From Enoplolaimus lenunculus (taxonomy: Eukaryota; Nematoda; Enoplea; Enoplida; Thoracostomopsidae), in the NCBI GenBank assembly GCA_030248215.1, contig JASANG010003778.1:230113-294112 (forward strand): a stretch of DNA of 64,000 bases, written 5' to 3'. The notes below the pieces were generated by a model. The model worked only from the letters and a program-made list of their open reading frames with translations. It ran no database searches and had not been told where the DNA came from. A program made the translations under genes and the position numbers. Numbering within the stretch: the stretch's first letter is position 1; each line of letters opens with the position of its first letter. Below, one piece after another: positions 51,426 through 63,404 of this stretch.

Positions 51426-51790
51426 GGCCCGGGGCCCATATGACCAGGAGGTATTGGGCCCGTATGACTAGGAGGCCCGGGGCTCATATGACCAGGAGGT
51501 ATTGGGCCCGTATGACTAGGAGGCCCGAGGCCCATATGACCAGGAGGTATTGGGCCCGTATGACTAGGAGGCCCGGGGCTCATATGACCAGGAGGTATTG
51601 GGCCCGTATGACTAGGAGGCCCGAGGCCCATATGACCAGGAGGTATTGGGCCCGTATGACTAGGAGGCCCGAGGCCCATATGACCAGGAGGTATTGGGCC
51701 CGTATGACTAGGAGGCCCGAGGCCCATATGACCAGGAGGTATTGGGGACGTATGACTAGGAGGCCGGGGACCCATATGACTAGCAGGTCC
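51426..51790. repeat. 48-bp minisatellite, ~7.5 units, open in frame on both strands
   Basis: CATATGACCAGGAGG recurs exactly every 48 bp from 51437 to 51773. Each unit is two 24-bp half-units (CATATGACCAGG.. and CGTATGACTAGG..). 48 is divisible by 3, so both strands stay open: minus reads GPIPPGHMGLGPPSHT repeats (frame 51344-51775), plus reads MTRRYWARMTRRPGAH repeats. I see no splice or start context that makes either convincing. Confidence 0.93.
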
Positions 51791-52285
51791 TTTTATTAAC
51801 CATAATTATTTTATACAACAGAGCTTAAACAACGAATATATCTCTGTTCTTTGCACACTTTCTGCTCAAGCCTGAACTTACGCATCGGTCTAAGCCTTGA
51901 CGTTATTTAATGTAGAATATACAGTACAAGAACGCAAAACCCCACCCACACTGCCTTACATACCAGCAGATGCGGCTATATTGTTTGGTTGAATTAATAG
52001 AATGGCGCTAGCGATTATAAGTACAGTTGATAAGTCCATATTGTTTCGTAAATTAACCACGTATACTAAATTTAGTAAAATATCAACGTTATTTTATTAA
52101 TACAATATTGCCATTTTATTTATAAGCTAATATTTTTCACCCTGAAGAAATTCGTACAGCTAAAAACGTAATACACGAAGCTGCTTGATTATTTGTGCTA
52201 CATATTTCTCGAATATTTCAATACAAACGCTTAAATGATGTTCATGATAATATTTGAAATATTTTTTGCTCATAATGCAATCATC

Positions 52286-52487
52286 GGCCCATCTTACTTT
52301 TAGGGCCTTCCGGTTTCTAGTGGGTCTCTAAACGAGTAGGCTTATATTCTAGACTATATTATTTTTGCTTAGGATAAACTCAGGTTTAGGCTTAGGCTGA
52401 GGCATACGCCTTTGCAACGCTTAGGCTTAGGCTTAGGCTTAGGAATACACTTAATCTACTGTTACGGTCCAAAAAGTAACTTTGGCA
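52286..52487. repeat. GGCC-ended MITE with TTAGGC array
   Basis: GGCCCATCTTACTTTTAGGGC and GGTCCAAAAAGTAACTTTGGC at the ends. The inner run GCTTAGGCTTAGGCTTAGG is the longest TTAGGC run in reverse orientation. Confidence 0.8.
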
Positions 52488-52956
52488 ATGCAATCAATCA
52501 TTGCTTTAAAAGGCTGAGGTTGCATTACCGTCATAACTTTGTGATTTGTATTTTGCCTAAGTAATATTTGTTATGTATCATTTCGCATACACAATTTGCG
52601 CAATTAAGGTGCCCAATTCGTCTGGTATGCTCCATACGGGTAAGGGTTATGAAATTAACCGGCGACGTATTAGATACAACTTGGCGGCGATGTGAGCCAT
52701 ACAAAGACAAAAAGCTTGAGGGTATACAAAGGTTGAATTGAACTCGTTGTATTTTGTGCGCTAAAATCGTTGGCTCAGTTGGAATAGCCTGGGGCAACTC
52801 ATTGTGCAATTCTCATGTTAGCCAGATAAAGATTGTCGATTAGTGACCCACCGCCTGCTGAGAAAACGAAATTAACTGTTCCTGTGCTTGAAGCTAAGAA
52901 ATTTATAAATCGAAAACATGCAAAAAATCAACGCTTATTTATTACTGAACTAATTA

Positions 52957-53332
52957 CATGTGCCAGGAGAGGGACTGATATTAATATTTTGCCTTTACAG
53001 AGGATGTTGCCTTGTCCTTCGATTATGGACTGTTATTTATTTTAATTCACTCAGTTATATCCAACTCGAACCATTTTCGTTGATTGTCACGTCCGTATAT
53101 ATTTTCTCTGGATTTAGTAAAGTTTATGCGGGTTGTCTGAGTGTCTGTTACACATCTGAGTAGTTTAAGGGATTCTTCTGGATCTGCTTTGGTCTCTTGT
53201 AGACTCTAATTAGGATTTATGGACTCTGTACACAAACAGACTCATATTAGTGATTCAGAATTACTAGTGATTGGGACTCTAAATGCGGACCCCACGTCTT
53301 ATTTGCTCCTCTTGTTCGGGTCACTGCCGTAG
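52957..53332. repeat. GACCCGAATAAGAG-type MITE, copy 3 (left end decayed)
   Basis: From about 52957 the sequence aligns with 12931-13256 (GGAGAGGGACTGATATTAAT, ATGGACTGTTATTTA, GGACTCT repeats) and ends TTGTTCGGGTCACTGCCG. Confidence 0.65.
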
Positions 53333-53345
53333 AGGGATATGGCAT

Positions 53346-53717
53346 GGCATAACGGGATATCAGTTTCCTGTAAAAACCAATGTCCGTTTCCGTTATAGAA
53401 ATAACCGGAAATTCCACTATTTTAAGCTTAAAATTAGTTACAAATCATGTGTGTATACCTTACAGTTTTTCATTACAGATATACTGCAATTGTTCTATAT
53501 GAAATAACTATTACGAAATTAATCCAAAATCTCAAAACGTTTTGTTGATTGTTTAAAATTTAACACAGCCAAGTGCTACATTTGTATGCCTCAATTGATT
53601 CGACAGAAAAAAAGAACATCTTTAAACTTTTATACTTCAATATTCATTTTCCGTTTCAGTTTCCGTTATTTGAATCACTATCCGTTTCTGTTATTCTTAC
53701 TATCCGTTTACACCCTA
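53346..53717. mobile_element. hAT-type MITE, TATCCGTTTCCG subfamily (uninterrupted copy)
   Basis: Right end TATCCGTTTACACCCTA; TGTCCGTTTCCGTTATAGAAAT near the left. It serves as the empty-site reference for the composite at 10210-12237. A third, 5'-truncated copy ends near 48290. Confidence 0.75.
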
Positions 53718-54182
53718 TTTTTCACGGTCGCTCGCAAAAACTTAATGAAATTATATATATGCCCGAAAAATAAAATCTTGTCTAAGTCTTTGATGTTCCT
53801 ACTTAATTCTTACCATCACATTTTAAATTTAATTTTTTCTTCATAAATTTAATTCAAATTTGTAAGGATTAGGACAATATACTTTACAATGATAATACAC
53901 GGTTCAACTCCGCCGACAAACTGTCTTACTTGCGATTATAATTAAATAACATTCAGGCGCTAATCTTATCTTAAAACAGAAAAAAATTAATTTCTGTAAT
54001 CATATTTTTATCATATGTATCCTATAAAATTACACGGAACTCAAATGCGGCTGTCCAGAATATGACGTTCCAATATCCCATCAATAATTTGCTAGGTTAA
54101 CAGAGGTTTCCGTTTAAAACTTAACATTTTATGCCATTATACGCCCTGGTTTATGTGATCAAGAGTGAATCATACCCTTTAA

Positions 54183-54419
54183 CAACAGTATGCAACTGGG
54201 TACATTCTATGTAGAAAAAATGTACCCAGCGCGCGTTGCATTTTTGGCTTACCCCCCCCCCCCCCTTGGTTCGATTTTATATTTTCGGTGTTGGCTGGCG
54301 GATAGACGTGTAAAATGAACGTAAAATTGACCCCCCCAAAATGAGGGGGGTAGGACCAAAACGCAACGAGTGCTGGTAGATTTAGTTCCATACAAAACAA
54401 GGCGTTTTGCATACTCTTG
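54183..54419. mobile_element. MITE related to 45636-45975
   Basis: Ends CAGTATGCAACTGGG and TTTTGCATACTCTTG. GCGCGTTGCATTTTTGG followed by a run of 14 C, and AAAACGCAACGAGTGC inverted. One unit instead of three. Confidence 0.75.
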
Positions 54420-55284
54420 TTTAAGGGATCATCCACTCTTGTTGTGTGATTCATTGCGTTAGTTTTCTGCCAGTATGACTGATCGGTGCAAATATTTCTT
54501 TTTCTCATAATTTCTGTAAAAAATAGCGAAGTCATCCAAAATTTATTAAGATTTTACAAGAATGTTGCTTTTGTTTCAAATCGAAATAATCCGGCATATT
54601 TGTACTGAACATCTGAATGATTCTTAAGTGATTTGCAATTACCTATTCTTTAATGTGTCTATATTTGCCTAACTTGTGAATATTACTGTTTTATGTGTCT
54701 TAGGATATTATACAGAGCGATAAACAAGATATTCGCCCGATAGATCTTGGAAGAAAAGAAAAGATACTTTTAATAGTGGTTATCCGTGACATCGTGCTGC
54801 ATTCTAGAGAATTAAAATTTATCGACCGCTAGGCGGCTTTAGTAGCAAAAATCTCTTGAAAAAGGTTATGGCGTTCGCCGAAATGACCTGGTTAAGTCGA
54901 TGTTTGTCCTACCAATAAAAACCATATTAAATTTGCTTGCTACATTGAATTCGTAGTTAACTCAACGAAACGTGGCATGAAACGTACTGTCAATTTTTGT
55001 ATATAAGAAATGATAAATTAGCCTGTAAATGCAATATAATAAAACGTTTGTTTGAGATATATATGCTTTTCATCTAATGATTAGCAAATAGCTTTTGCAA
55101 TTCAACTTTTACAAAATTTGCAGGCCGTGTTAGCGTTAGGGGCTTGCCAAGTTGGAGACGGGGAGACTGGGGGACTTAGAGACTGAGACGTTTGGGCTTC
55201 GAAATATTAGGCTTATGCTAAGGCTTAGGATTAGGGTATGTTTAACATTAGGCTTTACGCTTAGCTTTTAGGATAAGGTCAAGT

Positions 55285-55480
55285 AAAGTAACAGACAGCA
55301 CCGCATGACAAACGTACGGTGACAGACGGCCACGAACGCTGACGAACGGCGCCATACTTTTGACGACGTCCGACGCCGTCCGTCACCGTACGTCACCCTG
55401 CGGAAATGTACGTGAATTACTCACGTACGATACCGTATGGTGACCGGACGGTGATGGACGGCGCCGCGCACGAAGCAAGT
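55285..55480. repeat. CpG-rich inverted-repeat patch
   Basis: ACGTACGGTGACAGACGG (about 55312) is inverted as CCGTCCGTCACCGTACGT (about 55377), and GTATGGTGACCGGACGGTGA follows. GACGGCG/CGCCGTC words recur throughout. Very CpG-dense against an AT-rich background. No open frame or gene recognised. Confidence 0.7.
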
Positions 55481-57044
55481 ATAACGTCACCCTTAGTCAC
55501 ACTTGCCTTTATCTTTTAACGCAAGTAAAATTGAGTCGCTCCTAAAGATTATTCCGTATAGGTTCACACGAAAGAAGTGATAGCCACGAGATGTCTTCAG
55601 TTGAAATTTCAATGGCGTGTTCAAGTTTCACAAACGTTGTATCGCAATTTATACGTTTGACTTCTTAAAAAGTATGTCAAGTACCTGTCCGATCAAAAAT
55701 AAAGCAATTGTTCACCTTTTCCTCATAGCGTATATTATGTATGAGCAAGTGAAATGTATTATATTGGCCTGCGAGTAAGTATGGCAACAAGTGTGTATAG
55801 AGCATATCGTTCTACTTGCTGGGAGCTGGCCACAGTTACATTTATTATTGCCTGCAGCAAATGGTCTGACCCGCAACTGGTCATTGTTAGCAGGAGAATC
55901 AGGTAAGAGCCACAGAGTCAAAGACGAATTTTGTAAAATAAAATTTTTTCAATGTTATCAAAACATCTTTCGGCCACGTTGGAATGAACGCCTGACACCC
56001 ATAGAGACTTGGTTTCAAATTTTACTTCAAAATTACATCTCATATGAAATTGAAAATTGTTGATCAATAGTCTCATGTTCAACCGAACAAGCAGCAGACC
56101 TTGTGCACCTGTAACCAAAGGGGGCTGGGAAACTGTGAGGCCACTTGTCAAAAACTTTTGTGCCATCTACAATCAAATCCCTTCATACCCTCGCTAAATT
56201 TTTTAACCCCTTTCGCATGTTAGGCTACATTTGGGTGTGCAATACCAAGACAAAATTTAGCCACTACCACGCTTGTAACAGGTCAATGATTATTGACAGG
56301 AACCTGTTGCCAGCTCACACACACATTGCATTGCAATATATCATAATATAGAGCACCTGCAGCTGATAATTTGTTATTCATGAGATTAATATGTGAAAAT
56401 ATATCATTGAACCTGGGCTTCGATTGGCTCGTGATCGCGTTAATACGTTTCGCTAAACTGAGTGACAAACCAGGGTGCGAGCTGGTTGTGTGTAAAAAAA
56501 CGAAAAAATGTAATTTCGAAACCAATTCGGCTACAGAATATGACAGTAACCAAATGCGTTAAAAGACACAGAAACTGCTCTCTTGAGAATGTTAAACGCA
56601 CAAAAAATAATCATTTTGCAAATTACCTTTGATGCTACGCGTAATAACGCAATGATTTATTCACGAAGCCCTTATGGTAAATAATGTTTACGTAAACAAA
56701 ATGAAACGAGTAAAATTTCTTGCGAAACATTTTGGACAGAAACTTGCCATTAATATACAACATCACTACTATTTTGCGCAGATTCTGTGACAACGCTCAG
56801 TCCGTTTTGGGCGGACTATCCATCTGGATCACCGGACAAATGCATGTCGCGGTCTGGTTTAAAATTTCCACCTCGCAAAACAAATTGAAATAAATAATGG
56901 TTTCTAAGCAAACTACATTTGCATATGTTAATTATCATTGCTAGATTCAACAAATGTATCTTTCACCAAACCTACCATGCTGAAACTTTACAACTGGAAA
57001 CGTTCATCCGAAATTTACAACGCATTTTGTGGTTAGCTAACAAC

Positions 57045-57437
57045 CAGCCTGCAACCGGGATTCCGGTTTCGGTAAGGAAATACGGTATTTTTCACTATCC
57101 CGTTCCGGTGAAGAATTCGGTATTTATTCACCGGAATTTTTCGATATTTTCGGTGTTAAAAAATTTTACTCATTCGAACATTTAAGGAAAATTGATATAT
57201 TATTCTAACTTATTTTTCTGAAATTGCCTGTGTGTATTGCCAAAATTCCAAATTTGTGTCATACTTTATAATTGATCATACGTTTCCAGCTACTGCATTT
57301 GTTTCAGGAGTTTTGTCATCCTAACTGGTATGTTTACACCGTTAAAAGCGTTAAAAATGAATTGTTCGGTAACAAAAATTTTTTGTTTTCCGGTTCCAGC
57401 TCTGGTTCCGGTATTTTATAATTTCGGTTGCACCCTG
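57045..57437. mobile_element. hAT-type MITE, CCGGTTTCGG subfamily
   Basis: Left CAGCCTGCAACCGGGATTCC, right AATTTCGGTTGCACCCTG. Flanks CTAACAAC and CTGACAAC (7 of 8). Confidence 0.88.
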
Positions 57438-58529
57438 CTGACAACTATGGTAAGGATATATTTACAATGTGAGTTTAACAAATTTTGCGCCTTTGGCGCT
57501 AAATTTAAATCGCTAAACCATCCAAAATATTTGCTCCGCGCACTTTGTAAACTTCATAATTTCGAAACACAAAGTATCTTTGGAAAATCTTACATCCATC
57601 ACTGATTATCTCAGTGCACTGCAAACTGCAAAATACGATAAGTATGCTTTTTGACGACCTGTTGGTCTCCATTGCTTGCAATTCAGGAGCAAACGTTTGA
57701 TCCGAAACACCTTCGCACACTTCCTTGTTTCAACCATATATTACCTGGTGGCGAAGCAAATCTGTATTTATTTCCACGGTCCTATGATTTCTCGAAGTGT
57801 GTGGCTTGCCAGCTAAAGTTTCAAATAAATTAAGAAAACACTTTGCGACTTTTAGATCACGCTACAAACCAATTTAAAATTAAGCCAAACGAAATCATTC
57901 GTCTTGGCTTAACCTAATTTGCATCCTATAGGTATATAAACTTTAAGCCAACATTTGTTGATCAAGAACTATATAACTCCCAACCAAAAATAACAAATTT
58001 CCATGATAACTGTCGTATGCCGGTAAGGGCACGCCCATCAGCGTCCACGCTGGAATAAAATTGCCACGGTTTTGTTAACACCTCGGGGTCGCATTCTCAA
58101 CTGTGTAAACGAATCGAAGTGTTTAATACAACTTATTGAACAGCAGCATTTCTCATTGCCCAAATGTATGAAATTTAATGATTCAAATACCGGAAACCAA
58201 AACAAACAACACAAGCAACACTTGTATGAGCATGGCTTATCTCGGTTCCGGTGAAGACTAATCGGTAAACATCCTCAGTATAGGAATTTCGAATGCCGCG
58301 TTTCCGAGTCCCTGAGAATCTCTATACAAATAAACTTAAATTTTCTGAAGCACAAACTGTTTACCTCAATCTTATACCTAATCACTTGAGCTAATAAACA
58401 TCGGACATATGAACATTTGTGCGTAGTATTTATTCAACGGCAAAAATGAGACAATATTGTCAGGGACACTATTTCTTGCGCGGCGCGCTTTCGGGACTTT
58501 TTTTTAAAGATATTACTTTTTTTGGAATT

Positions 58530-58652
58530 ATTGTTGGTATTGTTATTATTATTATCATTATTATTATTATTATCATTATTATTACTATTATTGTCGTTGT
58601 TGTCATTTCCGTTATCATTGTTGTTGCTCGTGTGTATTTCCGTTTTTGTTGC

Positions 58653-58689
<37 letters not shown>

Positions 58690-58692
58690 GTT
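58530..58692. repeat. Two ATT/TTG microsatellite tracts
   Basis: TTATTATTATTATCATTATT and, after a 70-bp gap, ATTATTATTATTATTATTAT. The open frames here translate to runs of Ile or Leu and are not genes. Confidence 0.95.
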
Positions 58693-61299
58693 GTTCATGC
58701 ATACTTTGTTACTGTCACCTGTATGTTTTTTGTGTTGATCCTACATTTTTTTGGCTTATTCTAAGGTCTCACCGATCAATGATCGAACATGATTTCGTTG
58801 GCCAGGTTCCACTAAATGAAATTAAGCACATGACTGGGTGGATCTCTGAATTTATTCTACTTTAAAGAACAGTAGACGTGTGTCAGAAGTCGTAAGGAGA
58901 AATGCCATTGGGGAAGGTATGTAGAACCTTGCAAATAAGGGTGCACCGTTCCGACTGTGCGAAAATTTTCGTCCCGCATGACTTTTAAGTGCTATGTAAC
59001 GACTCGGCTTATTTGGCTCTGTTTTATTCAACTGTATATTTTGTTGTGTATATACGCATGTATGTATCGGTTTTGGGATTGTCCTCGTGTGTTGCCACTA
59101 CTTTTAGATAAGGCCAGCTGTTTAGGGCATAGATCCTTGTTTTAAAAATTGAAATTAGATTGTCCAAAGCCTTTGTTCTACTCCCGGGAACCTACAACGT
59201 GTCCCGGACTTACTACCATCTTTTCCTGGCCGAGCCGCAATCTTGTTTCTCGTTTCCGAAAAATTCAATTAGCACCTTTAATTGCACCCACGTTGACTAG
59301 ATTCGTGTGCGACTAGTTTCAGTTTAAAATTTTTTGTATTGAATTGCACTGCGACCTGTAGTTTCGGAAGTTATCAGTAGGGTGAGTATTCCGAAGGGAG
59401 ATAATTTGAGCTCTCATTCAGAAATTATAAGCGCTAAATAGGGTGCCAAGTTATAGCAAGGGGACATCACGTTTTGGATACTCAGAACAAGCTTACCGAG
59501 CAAGGATACTTCAGTTAGGAAATTCTCGCAACTTTTTGATTCTGTCCTGACTGTTGTTTTTTTATACGGTTGTTGCTTTATGAATAGTATTACGTATCAG
59601 TGGACGTATTAAGATGCCCCTTAAGGTGCTCCTGGTTCAAGATTGACTCATACAATCCCATTTCGTTGTATTTCGCTTTACCCTCTCCCCCTTTTTCGTT
59701 CGTAGTTTACCCGGAATCGAATCAGCCTCGCTGCGCTTTATCAGCATAATTTGTAAGGCGTTGAGTGTTTACGAAACAAGTGTAAAAAGGGGTTGAGGTC
59801 GTGTTCTCAAGGAAAAGCCTGCGGCTCGGCTACCCTGTTAAAAGTGTAGTCCACCTTTGAAATATTTTCTCCCTTTTTGTTTATCGTTTTCTTTCGAGTT
59901 CTTAAAGTTTGACTAGGCCTCAACACTGGCACAATTTGACTAGATTTTGCTGGCTAGAATCAATTTTCTGTCCGTGCACTGCCTCAGCGCCTAGAGATGT
60001 AGAAAACGTCGAAAATTGTTTGCGCAGGAGATTACTTATGGGGAAACAGCAAAATTCAACAATCCCGATTGATTAGATGGTTTTGCGTAGGAAGCTGACT
60101 AGGGGTGACTGACGATAGACTGAGAGACTGGGCGTGAGACCCTTGGACGCGTGGTCGGGTATCTTAGTGTAAATCCGGCAAACCTAGGACGTTAGAAAGA
60201 CCATACGAGTTCCGATTTCACCTAGATTTAGTCCTCGCAAAACGTTGAGTTCAGCCCCCACAAACTGAAAGTTGACTTGTATTAATTCATTGCAGTGAGT
60301 CGACTAGATATATATATACATTCTTTCTCCGTTAGGCATGGTTAATACACACTGGGGGTTGCTGTAGCGGAAAGGTAAAAAAAGGGGGATAAGCCTTTCC
60401 GTCCCCCCTCAAAGTTCCCTCGATAGCGGAAAGCTAAGCAAAAGAAAGGGTGCCTTGCAAGGGAGCATCCCCCCCACTCTCGGCATTGTCCTAGCACCCT
60501 ACAACCCATCGCATACTTTTCTGTGGCGACTTGAAACATTTATGTTAACGTGAGTTTTTACGAGAGATGTTGCAGAGAGCAGGCGCGGGTGTCTTCAAAA
60601 GCAACTCAGATAGGGAGTAATACGATACGCCCCGACGAAGCTGTCGGCGGTTTTTACTGAAAGATTCAAAATGCACCGTGCTGCGCAATCAAGGAGCTCG
60701 AGACAGGCGTTGCAGATTTTCGAAAATTTTCAAAATTTAAAATTTTAGTCTCGAGGTGTTTTGTTTCAACTTGAGGGGTCGGTCAGTTTAGGTTTGTGGG
60801 GGTAGCAGCGTTTTAGGCTTGGGGCACGCAAAGGGGGTAGGAGAAAATTATGTTTTATGCAAGGGTTTAGCAGGATTCTAGAGACGATTGAGAATTGAGT
60901 GGAGTAACGGTTTAGCGTGTTCTTGAGCTCGGATGAGAATGGCCTGTTTCATTTTTTAAATTCAAGTTCGGAGCTGGCATTTTCGGGTTCGGCCCGCCGG
61001 ATCTGCTGAGTAGGCCGTCCTGGCTGCCGTTTCAGGCCAACCAAGATTTTGCGACAAATTCTGAAATTTTGTGAACACTAATTTTTGAAATATTATTATA
61101 ATTTTAGGCCCCCCGGATTTGAAAACCGGTTCCAATCATTTTGGACCCGTGTTTAAGCTGAGAAAGCCGCTCCGAACCTGCGCTACTTACGGACATCTGA
61201 AAGTTAAGGCAAATTTGGGTTGTGTATACCGGTTGCGGATTGGGTTTTTAAGAAAAATTTGAGTTGCGTTTTCTAGGATATAGCGTGGAGACTGGTACT

Positions 61300-62520
61300 A
61301 GACGATACTCCGCATCTTACCGACTTAGGAAACCACCCTAATTACGGCTCAGAAGGCTGCAGTTAAAAGTTATAGACTTTTGAACATTTTGAAATTTTGG
61401 TGCACGTACGTCCTGAGGCTCGGGTCTCAAAATGCGATTTTAACTTTTTCAAGATCGGGCGTCAAAATGAGCACCATTCGCTTCAGCTCGTTCTGCTGAT
61501 CAAGAAAACCACCCCGAACCTCACCCGAAAACCAGTAGATAAAATGTTATGGACCTGTAGAGCTTTCGGGACTTAACGTGTACACGCTTTTACGGATCCC
61601 GGTCCGTAAACGCGATTTTCACTTTTCCGGGATTGAGCGCTAAAATTGGTATCAATCGATTCAGTTCATCGAGCCGGTTAAGAAAACCACCCCAAACCCA
61701 GTCCGCAAATCCATGCATAAGGAGTTATGGTCAATCAGAGTTTTTTAAGATTTTACGTGTGTACGTTTTACGGATCGGATCCTGAAAAATGCGATTTTCA
61801 CTTTTTCACGACCCACCATAAAAATGGGCACCATTCAACTCCGCGCATCGCGCTGAGTAAGAAAACCACCCCAAACAAGGTTCGCAAATCAAAACCTAAA
61901 AAGTTACGACCATTTAAAAAATTTACGTGTACACACAAATTACGGATCCGGTCCTGAAAACGCGATTTCAACTTTTCCGAGCTATTGGGTTAAAATAGGT
62001 ATCATTCGATTCGGCTTGCTGAGTAGAGCAAGAAAACCACCCCAAACTTGGCCTGCAATCCCATAGTTGAAAAGTTATGGCCAACCGAAAATTTCAAAGG
62101 TTAGTGTGTACACGCTTTACGGATACGGCTCCGAAAAATGCAATTCTCACTTTTTCGGGGTGTGATGTTAAATTTGGTACCACTCGATTCCCCGCATTCT
62201 GCCGAGTAAGAAAACTACCCCGAATAGTGTCCGCAATTGAACACTTCCAAAAGTTATGGTCCGTTGAAAATTCTGAAAATTTGTGTACATGCTTTACGGA
62301 GCGGACCTATAAAAATGCGATTTTCACTTTTCCAGGACCCACCGTTAAAAGTGATACCGTTCGATTTCTTGCGGTGCCCTGATTCAGAAAACCACCCCTA
62401 ACAATGTCCGCAAGTGAATATTTAAAAAATTATGATCAATTGAAGTCTCGGGACTTTTGGTATTTTAGGCGTGCGATTTTCACTTTTCTGAATTATAGCA
62501 GTAAGTTGAGTGTCGTTTGA
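61300..62520. repeat. ~178-bp tandem array, about 7 diverged units
   Basis: The block AAGAAAACCACCCC recurs (with variants) at about 61326, 61502, 61680, 61859, 62030, 62208 and 62386, spacing 170-179. Each unit also carries AAAGTTATGG, a TACACGCTTTACGGA-like block, GCGATTTTCACTTTTTC and ACCATTCGATTC. Units are 70-85% alike by eye. Confidence 0.88.
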
Positions 62521-63404
62521 ATTAGTTCATTGTTCTGGTTAGCAGCATCACATCGAGTAGGGCTCGCTGATATATATTTAGGAGATTATGGCTCGTCAGG
62601 TTTTGCAAACCCGCACATGTATACTCTGCGGAGGCAGGCCTAATAAGTGAAATCACTAGTTTTCTGGGTTCCTGAGTCCAAGATCGATGTTCTCCAACTG
62701 GACTAGTATGGCTAGCTAACGGAACCACCATGTGGGGTCATCTGCAGAGGATTAATTAATAAGATACTACTGGGCAAAAACCACCACTCTATAGGTTCAC
62801 GCCGTCCTAGTACTAAGTATCAACTCAGGAGTTAGAGTTTGAATGGCGCAATGTAAAATTCTTACTGGGGAAAAATGTTTATAAGCCAGTGCATTGCAAC
62901 CGCTAAGATTTTCAAGGGTGAACTGTTCTAGAATGTCGATTAGACCAAACAATTTAAGCGTAAGAAAACCCGAATCTTGGAGCCCTATGTCCATATGCAT
63001 TTGTATAGATTTATGGGTATTTTGATTTTGTTTCATGGTTTAATCTTGTGAATTCCTTTTTCTTACACGTATATATGTATGTACTTCTCGATTTTTTATG
63101 TAGCGTTATCGCTTTTGTTGTCGTCGCCCCCTTTTAGTTTGTCCTGACATTCTGCATCGTATAGTTCGAACCGTTTGAGTGATCATTTTAAACGTAAAGT
63201 GAGCACATCAGATATTAAAGGGGAGGTCCTATGGCAAAAGCTGTACGTTGAGATCATGCTTTAGGAGGGGGCGTGAGAGAAAATTTGGCCCTAACTTCTT
63301 TCTGCCCCTGTATTGAGTCGTATTTAAGTGCTCAAACCAAAGACCGGGATAACCCTCAGTAACCCCCCATCAGAACAGCACGTTTGAAAATGGTGTGTAA
63401 AACT

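Larger units (their letters stand above)
45976..58900. other. Long gene-poor stretch downstream of BUD23
   Basis: Apart from the listed repeats I recognise no conserved gene. Two exon-like segments (54704-54832 with a good acceptor and stop; 55781-55902 with ATG and a GTAAGA donor) match no family I know and are given only as findings. Confidence 0.4.

Noticed and set aside
51344-51775. Proline-rich or collagen-like protein on the minus strand
   Set aside because: The frame is produced by a 48-bp minisatellite whose period is a multiple of three; the opposite strand is open too and there is no supporting gene structure.
52649-53045. Candidate two-exon gene (ATG at 52649, donor after 52731, acceptor before 52844)
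   Set aside because: Phases fit, but the second segment runs directly into a MITE at about 52957 and the translation matches no family; too weak to call.
58419-58865. 148-aa isoleucine-rich membrane protein
   Set aside because: Translation of ATT microsatellites; flanking residues show no conservation.
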